The notes below the pieces were generated by a model. That model ran no database searches and had not been told where the DNA came from. It saw only the letters and a program-made list of their open reading frames with translations. A stretch of DNA of 6,393 nt from Fidelibacterota bacterium (lineage in GTDB: Bacteria > Fidelibacterota > Marinisomatia > Marinisomatales > J089), in assembly GCA_003695105.1 (NCBI GenBank), contig RFIZ01000289.1:1-6393 (forward strand). The letters are read 5' to 3'. The position numbers and the translations under genes were made by a program. Positions 1-5,259 of this stretch are shown here, in pieces (the stretch's first letter is position 1; each line of letters begins with the position of its first letter).

Positions 1-720
1 ACCGAGCCCACGCCATCGGAGCGGATGCGGCTCCAGGCCGGGGAAGAGGCGGTTCCCCCGGTCGCAGCTGCCGATTCAGGCCGGGAAGCAGTCCCTTCGG
101 ATGAGGGTGCCCCTGAATCCGTCCCTACTGCGGTGACCGGGAGCGCCGATTCGGTCATCGCCGAGGGAACTCCGGCCGCAACTCCGGAATCGGTTCCCCT
201 GCCCCCGGAACAGCCGATGGAAACTGCCCCCGAACCGGTCACGGTGGTGGTCGAAAATCCGGCGGAAGCCACCATCTCCGCTCCCCTGCCGGAACAACCC
301 CAGGAAGTGGAGCCTACCATTCAGCCCCCGGACAGTTCCTGGCAACTGTACATGATCGCCCCGGGAGATTTTCTCATTAAAATCGCCAAACACGAGTACG
401 GCGACTGGCAGATGTGGCGGAAAATCTATCACTGGAACCGGGAAGAAATCGGAGATAATCCCAACCTGATTTTCCCCTATCACACCCTGGATCTGCTGAA
501 GCCGCGGGAAGAGGTGAAAAACTGTGTGCCGGAATTTGAACCCTATACCGTCCGGACCGGCGATAATCTCTGGAACATTGCCGGAAAGTTGTTTCATGAT
601 GAACGGGCCTGGATCGTTCTTTTCTGGGATAACGAAGAATTATTGGACCGCACCGAAGGCGTGTTGAAACCGGGGATGGTTCTGCAAGTCCGCCAAAACT
701 GTATTCCCCTGCCGGAATAG
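1..720 (+). CDS. LysM-domain protein with Pro/Glu-rich linker (5' partial)
   Basis: The frame is open from base 1, so the true start and any signal peptide lie upstream; the ATG at 25 is probably internal. The visible 239 residues start with about 110 residues of low-complexity Pro/Glu/Ala/Val sequence, with PESVP twice and PPEQP/LPEQP variants, which looks like an extended spacer. Two LysM-like modules follow, at roughly residues 114-168 (IAPGDFLIKIAKHEYGD, then NPNLIFPYHTLDLLKP) and 180-233 (YTVRTGDNLWNIAGKLF, then GVLKPGMVLQVR). LysM modules bind N-acetylglucosamine glycans such as peptidoglycan, so an envelope location is likely but inferred. Each module is followed by a similar NC(V/I)P motif, giving a lone cysteine after each repeat. 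The protein ends six residues after the second cysteine. No catalytic domain is visible, so a structural or anchoring role is more likely than a hydrolase, although an enzyme domain could lie upstream. birA begins 9 bases after the stop and is probably cotranscribed. Confidence 0.85.
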   Translation, partial: TEPTPSERMRLQAGEEAVPPVAAADSGREAVPSDEGAPESVPTAVTGSADSVIAEGTPAATPESVPLPPEQPMETAPEPVTVVVENPAEATISAPLPEQPQEVEPTIQPPDSSWQLYMIAPGDFLIKIAKHEYGDWQMWRKIYHWNREEIGDNPNLIFPYHTLDLLKPREEVKNCVPEFEPYTVRTGDNLWNIAGKLFHDERAWIVLFWDNEELLDRTEGVLKPGMVLQVRQNCIPLPE

Positions 721-729
721 TCCCTTCCT

Positions 730-1515
730 TTGTTTGAACTGGAACGGTTCCAGGCGGAACTCCAGACCCGGCAATGGGGGCGGTCGGTTCACTATCTCCC
801 CCGCTGTGCGTCCACCAATGACATCGCCCGCCGGGATGCGGAAGTCGGGCGACCCCAGGGTCATCTGGTCCTCACCGATGATCAATATGAGGGGCGGGGT
901 CGATTTCGCCGCTCCTGGATCTCCGTCCCGGGAAAAGGACTGACGTTTTCACTCCTGGTCCGGTCCTGGCCGGCAGACCGGATCTCCCTGCTTCCCCTGG
1001 CCCTGGGAATCGCCACTGCCCGGTGTTTAGGGGCCCATTCCTGTCCGGCCACGCTGAAATGGCCTAACGACGTCCGCGTCCGGGGGAAAAAAATTGCCGG
1101 CATCCTGTGTGAAACCACCTGGCACCATCCTGATCAACCGGCCACAACCATCGCCGGGATTGGAATCAATGTGAACGAGAATCGGGAGGAGTATCCGGTC
1201 GCACTTCGATCGGTGGTTACATCGGTGCGTATGGTTTTGGGCCGTCCCGTGTCCCGGGAGGCGCTGCTGGCCCGGTTGTTACTGGAGATTGAATCGATAC
1301 TGGACACCGGATCGAATCCGGATTGGGATCGGCTGCGGAAAGATTGGATTTCTTTTTGCGATCATGTGGATGCCAAGGTGCAGATCGATAACGGCCAGGA
1401 AAGAATTTCGGGATATTTTACGGGAATCGACGGCACCGGGTCGGCCCGATTGCAAACCGCAAATGGAGAACGGACTGTGTCGTCCGGGATATTACGGGTG
1501 GTGAAGCGGCTCTAA
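730..1515 (+). CDS. birA: Biotin--[acetyl-CoA-carboxylase] ligase, monofunctional (group I) BirA
   Basis: Predicted to activate biotin with ATP to biotinyl-5'-AMP and attach it to the target lysine of biotin carboxyl carrier proteins (acetyl-CoA, propionyl-CoA or pyruvate carboxylases) in the cytoplasm. The 261 residues show the ligase motifs in order: STN (28-30), the adenylate loop GRGRFRRSW (55-63), KWPND with catalytic Lys110, KIAGILCE (121-128) and GIGINVN (143-149). The C-terminal SH3-like domain runs from about 212 to 260. There is no N-terminal helix-turn-helix, so it should not act as a biotin-operon repressor. Start: the frame has no ATG, GTG or TTG between the upstream stop at 718-720 and the STN motif other than TTG at 730. 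This places STN 28 residues in, usual for group I ligases. No good Shine-Dalgarno is visible (GGAA at 714-717 is 12 bases away), so coupling to the LysM gene is likely. Oddity: the adenylate loop usually reads GRGRxGR; here the second glycine is Arg60. Confidence 0.93.
   Translation: MFELERFQAELQTRQWGRSVHYLPRCASTNDIARRDAEVGRPQGHLVLTDDQYEGRGRFRRSWISVPGKGLTFSLLVRSWPADRISLLPLALGIATARCLGAHSCPATLKWPNDVRVRGKKIAGILCETTWHHPDQPATTIAGIGINVNENREEYPVALRSVVTSVRMVLGRPVSREALLARLLLEIESILDTGSNPDWDRLRKDWISFCDHVDAKVQIDNGQERISGYFTGIDGTGSARLQTANGERTVSSGILRVVKRL
739..753. repeat. Short inverted repeat just inside birA
   Basis: CTGGAAC and GTTCCAG (739-745 and 747-753) form a perfect 7-base inverted repeat around one central base, starting 7 bases after the TTG start of birA. 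In RNA it could form a six-pair stem with a three-base loop. It lies within coding sequence, and arms of this length occur by chance at roughly this rate in a window this size, so any regulatory role is speculative. Confidence 0.3.
1492..1515. other. Convergent 3' overlap of birA and the cysteine synthase gene
   Basis: The birA stop codon TAA is at 1513-1515 and the minus-strand cysteine synthase stop (TAA, complement of 1492-1494) lies inside birA. The two genes therefore share 24 bases tail to tail. The shared bases encode VVKRL at the end of BirA and EPLHHP at the end of the synthase. No intergenic terminator is possible here, so each transcript must run into the opposite gene unless it ends inside coding sequence. 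Confidence 0.9.
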
Positions 1516-2460
1516 TACGTTGATCCGGTTCCTCTCATAGCGGCAGGCCGCCTCTTCACAGTGGGATAGTCCCCGACTCTGGTAGCGGGCGTACCCGTCC
1601 GGGAAGACCGTTACCACCGTCCGGTACCTTTTCTGTACCTGTTTCGCTGCCAGAAAATTGGCACCGGAAGAGATCCCCACACAAATACCGTACTCTTCCT
1701 GTAGCCGCAGGGCCTCTTCCCGGGCGTCTTCACTGGCAATACAAAGCACTTCATCGATCAAGGGAGAGATCCCTCCCTGTCCGTCCGATACAATCGCCGG
1801 GATGAACCCATCTCCAATGCCGGGGATCCCGTGAGTTCCCTGTTTTCCGCCGCTCATGACGGCCGATTCCGCCGGCTCCACCGCTATCAGAGCCAAATCC
1901 GGATTGACCTTTCGCAGCGCCCTGCCCACGCCCATCAGGGTTCCCCCTGTTCCGACCCCGGCCACAAAGGCGTCCGGTAGGAGTTCCTGCTGTCCCAACT
2001 GGGAGAGAATTTCCGCACCGGTGGTGGTTTCGTGACATTCCACATTCAATGGATTGGAGAACTGATCGGTATTGAAATAGGTGTCCTCCTCCGCCATCCG
2101 GTCCCGGATACGGGCCGCTTCGGCAAAGCTTCCCTCTTCGGAACAAAGGATTAGATTCGCCCCCAGGTTGCGCATGACCTGCTTCCGTTCTTCGGTCATG
2201 TTTTCCGGCATGACGATGGTAATGGGATAGCCCATTTCCCGGGCAAAATAACTCAGGGCAATTCCGGTGTTGCCACTGGTGGCTTCCACAATGGTCATTC
2301 CCTTCCGCAACCAGCCCCGGGCTTCACTGTGCTGCAGGATATACTTTGCGATCCGATCCTTGATACTCCCGCAGGGATTGACGCATTCCAGTTTGGCAAA
2401 GATCCCTTCCACGTTCACCAGGGGGGTGTGGCCCACCTCCACCAGATATGATTGCTCCAT
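1492..2460 (-). CDS. cysK: PLP-dependent cysteine synthase family protein (CysK/CysM type)
   Basis: Predicted O-acetylserine (or O-phosphoserine) sulfhydrylase, a cytoplasmic fold-type II PLP enzyme that makes cysteine from an activated serine and sulfide. The 322 residues carry the family motifs: HTPLV (11-15), NPCGSIKDR with PLP-binding Lys34, the substrate loop TSGNTG (61-66), TTGAEI (146-151), the PLP-phosphate loop GTGGT (170-174), THGIPGIGDGFIP (209-221) and SSGAN (264-268), whose serine should contact the pyridine nitrogen. The length is normal and there are no CBS domains. The segment between HTPLV and the lysine is shorter than in enteric CysK (Lys34 against Lys41), and the C-terminus is basic with two cysteines (HCEEAAC, then RYERNR). 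Motifs alone do not separate acetylserine from phosphoserine use or exclude cystathionine beta-synthase activity, so the symbol is provisional. ATG at 2460 has a good ribosome site and starts 8 bases after the preceding gene's stop. It is the last gene of the minus-strand cluster. Confidence 0.9.
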   Translation of the reverse strand: MEQSYLVEVGHTPLVNVEGIFAKLECVNPCGSIKDRIAKYILQHSEARGWLRKGMTIVEATSGNTGIALSYFAREMGYPITIVMPENMTEERKQVMRNLGANLILCSEEGSFAEAARIRDRMAEEDTYFNTDQFSNPLNVECHETTTGAEILSQLGQQELLPDAFVAGVGTGGTLMGVGRALRKVNPDLALIAVEPAESAVMSGGKQGTHGIPGIGDGFIPAIVSDGQGGISPLIDEVLCIASEDAREEALRLQEEYGICVGISSGANFLAAKQVQKRYRTVVTVFPDGYARYQSRGLSHCEEAACRYERNRINVLEPLHHP

Positions 2461-2465
2461 AACTG

Positions 2466-2470
2466 TTCCT
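2466..2470 (-). promoter_or_regulatory. Ribosome binding site of the cysteine synthase gene, overlapping the upstream stop
   Basis: On the minus strand AGGAA sits 5 bases before the ATG at 2460. Its first two bases (AG) are also the last two of the TAG stop (2471-2469) of the class V enzyme gene. Ribosomes ending the first gene would sit on the initiation site of the second, which suggests translational coupling. Confidence 0.75.
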
Positions 2471-3611
2471 ATTGCTGTGATTGAAAGTCCCGGATGGCCG
2501 TCTGTATTTCGTCCAGGTCCTCTTCGGTATTGTAGAAATGGGGGGAAATACGAAGCAGGCCGTTTCGCAGAGAAACGATGATATTCCGGTCCTGCAGGAA
2601 GGCATGCAATTGTGCATTCCGCTCTTCGTCTCCCAGAGAACAGACGACGATTCCGGTAAATTCCCGGGGATTATCGTTAGGAGAGAGAATGTCCAGACCG
2701 ATCTCTTCCAATCGGGAAATCAGTTTGTTCCTCAGGGAAAGAATTCGTCGTTCGATTCGGGCCGGCCCCGCCTCTTCCAGTAATTCCAGGGACCCTTTGA
2801 ACCACCAGACACCCAGACTGAATGGAGTGGCAAATTCATACCGGCCCGCACCCGCTTTCAGGGGTTGATCGTAGCGATGGAAATCCCAGAAGGAAGCCCG
2901 GCTCTGCCATCCCAGATGGGGCGGATGCAGCTCTTCCTGCAGGGCGTCCGTAAGATAGACGAATCCCAGTCCCTGGGGACCCAGCAGCCATTTGGCCGTT
3001 CCGGTAGCGAGAAAATCCATCCCGATGTCGGCTACATTCAGCTCCAATTGTCCCAGGCCCTGCATGACATCCACCGCCACCAGGATGTTCCGCTCATGAC
3101 ACCATTCGACCAGAGGTTTCAAGGCGTTGCGCAGACCGTTGAAATATTGCACCCAACTCACCGTCACCAGGCGTGTCCGGGGAGTAACGACGGTCTCCAG
3201 GGCCGCCGGATCCACCCGCCCTTCCGGTGTATCCAGAAAATCCAGTATCACTCCGGACTGTTGTAATTCCCACCAGGGATAGACATTGGAGGGAAATTCC
3301 CGGCGATGGAGCACAATTCGATCTCCCGGTTTCCAGGGATACCCCCGGGCCAGCAGGATCAGTCCGTCAGTCGTATTCCGGACCAGAGCAATTCGGTCCG
3401 CCGGGGCATGGATCAGGCGGCCGATCCCCACGTGCAGGGCATTCATCAGGTCCATGGTTTCCTGGTAATTGTTGATCCGTTTTCCCTGGGCCTGACGTAA
3501 AAAGGTCTGGACGTATTTATAGGACCGCTGATTCAGGGGAGACACGGCGGCATGATCCAGGTAGACGCCGGGATAATTCAAATGGGAAAATTCGGCGCGA
3601 AAGCGTTCCAT
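2469..3611 (-). CDS. Class V aminotransferase-fold PLP enzyme, substrate unknown
   Basis: A 380-residue fold-type I PLP enzyme of the class V group (cysteine desulfurase, kynureninase, isopenicillin N epimerase and relatives). Visible landmarks are VYLDHAAVSP near the N-terminus (16-25), the phosphate-binding turn RNTTDG (78-83), EFPSNVYPW (105-113), the PLP-binding pair Asp181 and Gln184 in AVDVMQGLG, and the Schiff-base lysine Lys207 in TGTAKWLLGP. It is probably not a cysteine desulfurase. The SufS-type cysteine loop (RTGHHCAQP in E. coli) is replaced by a short turn in IIVSLRNGLLRISPHFYNT (345-363), and where SufS has EHHAN this protein has EFPSN, closer to kynureninase-type enzymes. Lys207 is preceded by Ala instead of the usual His, Gln or Arg. 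Start: ATG at 3611 overlaps the CDF stop as TGATG. An in-frame start at 3701 would add 30 residues with no family match and overlap the CDF gene by about 90 bases. The pairing with a cysteine synthase gene hints at amino-acid or sulfur metabolism but does not fix the reaction. Confidence 0.85.
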   Translation of the reverse strand: MERFRAEFSHLNYPGVYLDHAAVSPLNQRSYKYVQTFLRQAQGKRINNYQETMDLMNALHVGIGRLIHAPADRIALVRNTTDGLILLARGYPWKPGDRIVLHRREFPSNVYPWWELQQSGVILDFLDTPEGRVDPAALETVVTPRTRLVTVSWVQYFNGLRNALKPLVEWCHERNILVAVDVMQGLGQLELNVADIGMDFLATGTAKWLLGPQGLGFVYLTDALQEELHPPHLGWQSRASFWDFHRYDQPLKAGAGRYEFATPFSLGVWWFKGSLELLEEAGPARIERRILSLRNKLISRLEEIGLDILSPNDNPREFTGIVVCSLGDEERNAQLHAFLQDRNIIVSLRNGLLRISPHFYNTEEDLDEIQTAIRDFQSQQ

Positions 3612-3613
3612 CA
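3609..3613 (-). other. TGATG stop-start overlap
   Basis: On the minus strand the TGA stop of the CDF transporter (3613-3611) shares its A with the ATG of the class V enzyme (3611-3609). No Shine-Dalgarno is visible in the preceding bases, so the downstream gene is probably translated by reinitiation or coupling. Confidence 0.85.
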
Positions 3614-4786
3614 GGAGTACTCGTGTTTGGAAGACACCTTGATGTCCAGATCGTATCCGTCGAACTCCTCCTTCATGGAGGCTTCGATTTCCCGACAACA
3701 ACCGGCGATTTCTCCCGGAGTCAGGCCGGGGGCCACCGTCAGGCCAAACAATATGACATGATTGTGCTTGTGATCCACGATTCGAATATCATGAAACCCT
3801 TTCACCCGGGGATCGGACTTCCAGTGACGATTCAGAAATTGTTTCACCGCCTGAATTTTGGGATTGGAGGGTATGATGGGATCCACATGGACCGTGGGTG
3901 CCACTCCCAGGATGTCCGTCAGGCGCATTTCCACCGCTTCCGAAATATCGTGAGCCCGCATCGGCGGTTCAGCGGCGTCGATTTCAATATGAAGGGAGGC
4001 AAACCGGTCGGATCCGTAGCGATGGATCGAAATATCGTGGACACCCAGAACACCGTCGATGGCACAGGTGGCCCGGCGGATGGTGTCGATTTCCACGGGA
4101 GTGGGCGGCTTGCCAATCAGGTCGTCCACGGCTTCCCGGGCAATCTCAAATCCGGTCCAAATGATGAACAGCGCCACACCGATCCCGGCCCAGCCGTCCA
4201 CCCGGTAGTAGCCGTATTTCCCGGCCACCATGGCGATTACCACCAGCAGAGAAGATATGGCATCGGTCCGATGATGCCAGGCATCGGCCTGTAAGGTTCC
4301 GGAGGCGATCCGGGCCGACAGAAACTCGGCATAACGGGCCGTGATCTCCTTGATAACGATGGTGGCACCCACGGCTATGATCATCCACCAGGAGGGGGAC
4401 ACCACCTCCGGATTTCGGATCCGGAGAAAGGCCGATTTGGTAAATTCGATGCCGGCCACTACCAGCAGGATGGCAATGATCAGGGTGGCAATATATTCGG
4501 TCCGCCCGTGGCCGTAGGGATGTTCTTCGTCCGCCGGTTTCCCGGAGGCATTGAACCCCCAGATCACCACGGCGGAGGAAACCACATCCGACAGGGTATG
4601 GAAAGCATCTGCCATGATCGCAATGGAATGAGCCAGCAGACCAATTACCAGTTTCAGAACGAACAGAAGACTGTTGACCAGGACCGACAGCCAACCCTGA
4701 ACCAGTCCGATTTGGATGCGATACCGCTGATGACTGGGTTCCATCCCCCGCATCAGCCGGTCGGTAAGGCTACCAAAAAGTCCCAT
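3611..4786 (-). CDS. Cation diffusion facilitator (CDF) family metal/proton antiporter with extended C-terminus
   Basis: Predicted inner-membrane exporter of divalent metal, most likely zinc, driven by proton exchange. The 391 residues contain about six membrane segments (roughly 29-51, 53-78, 96-117, 132-150, 174-195, 197-216). The transport site appears intact: His63 and Asp67 in ADAFHTLSD of helix 2, and His171 and Asp175 in AWHHRTDAISS of helix 5, the HD-HD arrangement typical of zinc CDFs. The conserved loop HPYGHGRTEYIA is at 89-100. A cytoplasmic dimerisation domain spans about 231-303 and ends in HVDPI. A further 85 or so residues (304-391) resemble a second copy of it: GVHDISI (248-254) matches GFHDIRI (330-336), with a similar strand-helix-strand order after it. 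Typical members end near 290-310 residues. ATG at 4786 is preceded by only a weak AGGG 10 bases upstream, and the gene follows the DUF1761 stop by 18 bases. The metal cannot be proven from sequence, and iron, cobalt or manganese remain possible. Confidence 0.92.
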   Translation of the reverse strand: MGLFGSLTDRLMRGMEPSHQRYRIQIGLVQGWLSVLVNSLLFVLKLVIGLLAHSIAIMADAFHTLSDVVSSAVVIWGFNASGKPADEEHPYGHGRTEYIATLIIAILLVVAGIEFTKSAFLRIRNPEVVSPSWWMIIAVGATIVIKEITARYAEFLSARIASGTLQADAWHHRTDAISSLLVVIAMVAGKYGYYRVDGWAGIGVALFIIWTGFEIAREAVDDLIGKPPTPVEIDTIRRATCAIDGVLGVHDISIHRYGSDRFASLHIEIDAAEPPMRAHDISEAVEMRLTDILGVAPTVHVDPIIPSNPKIQAVKQFLNRHWKSDPRVKGFHDIRIVDHKHNHVILFGLTVAPGLTPGEIAGCCREIEASMKEEFDGYDLDIKVSSKHEYS

Positions 4787-4804
4787 GCTAAACCGGCCCT
4801 ACAT

Positions 4805-5242
4805 TTACCGCCAGAGTCCCACCACCAGGGCCGTGATCAGCAATCCTCCCAACCAGTACCCGGTGTTGATGAAATAGTATCGCCACGACTTTTGTTCGTA
4901 GGCGACCTGTGAAATCACGTATGTGGCAATATATCCCAACCATAGCCAGACGACACTGGTAAAGGCGGTCTGCAGCGGAGTCAAATCGGTAAACACCACT
5001 CCCATGAAATCGATGATATGGGCGGTCACATAGGCCATGACCAGACCCGACAGGAACATCATGATAAAGGCTTTGGGCGCATTGAATTCCTGTCCCAGGT
5101 TTTTCAAATCTTCTTCAGAATAACCCATGGCTTTCGTCCAGGCTTTCCCGAACAGAACCGGCGAATACCACACAGCACCCAGGGCGAAGAAGAGAATGGC
5201 CGAAACAAGGACGGCCCAGTAATTGATGTGGGGTTCATACAT
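4805..5242 (-). CDS. DUF1761-family four-helix membrane protein
   Basis: A 145-residue integral membrane protein that I recognise as DUF1761-like from its N-terminal pattern: INYWAVLVSAILFFALGA, then WYSPVLFGKAW (25-35) and a hydrophilic Glu/Asp/Lys-rich loop. Four hydrophobic segments are visible at about 8-26, 57-80, 90-112 and 121-143, and the length is normal for the family. There is no signal peptide separate from helix 1, and no cluster of metal-binding or catalytic residues stands out. The family has no established function that I know of, so none is assigned. ATG at 5242 has the best ribosome site in the window. The gene lies 17 bases after the dehydrogenase stop and 18 bases before the CDF start, so cotranscription with both is likely. 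Sitting next to a metal exporter could suggest a transport-related role, but that is a guess. Confidence 0.82.
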   Translation of the reverse strand: MYEPHINYWAVLVSAILFFALGAVWYSPVLFGKAWTKAMGYSEEDLKNLGQEFNAPKAFIMMFLSGLVMAYVTAHIIDFMGVVFTDLTPLQTAFTSVVWLWLGYIATYVISQVAYEQKSWRYYFINTGYWLGGLLITALVVGLWR

Positions 5243-5247
5243 ACTGA

Positions 5248-5255
5248 TTTCCTTT
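5248..5255 (-). promoter_or_regulatory. Strong ribosome binding site of the DUF1761 gene
   Basis: The minus strand reads AAAGGAAA here, with the AGGA core (complement of 5250-5253) 7 bases before the ATG at 5242. It lies in the 17-base gap after the dehydrogenase stop. It supports the chosen start and suggests this gene initiates independently, unlike the coupled genes downstream. Confidence 0.75.
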
Positions 5256-5259
5256 CTGG

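Noticed and set aside
25..330. Repetitive Pro/Glu-rich DNA as a possible repeat array
   Set aside because: The similarity is at the level of short peptide motifs (PESVP, PEQP) without regular nucleotide units, so this is a low-complexity protein linker and not a CRISPR or tandem-repeat array.
76..597. Long minus-strand open frame opposite the LysM gene
   Set aside because: Its predicted product is low-complexity and matches no family. It mirrors the codon bias of the real gene, whose LysM motifs are clear.
1540..1551. GCGGC-AG-GCCGC inverted repeat as a terminator for birA
   Set aside because: The two-base loop is too tight, no T-tract follows on either strand, and it lies inside the cysteine synthase coding region.
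2561..2577. CGTTTC-GCAGA-GAAACG hairpin
   Set aside because: A six-base stem inside the class V enzyme gene with no T-tract. Stems of this size are expected by chance.
3612..3701. Upstream in-frame start for the class V enzyme
   Set aside because: The extra 30 residues overlap the CDF coding region by about 90 bases and show no class V similarity. The TGATG start at 3611 fits the family N-terminus.
3623..4294. 223-codon plus-strand open frame opposite the CDF gene
   Set aside because: It lies antisense to the well-supported CDF coding region, including both cytoplasmic modules, and has no recognisable motif.
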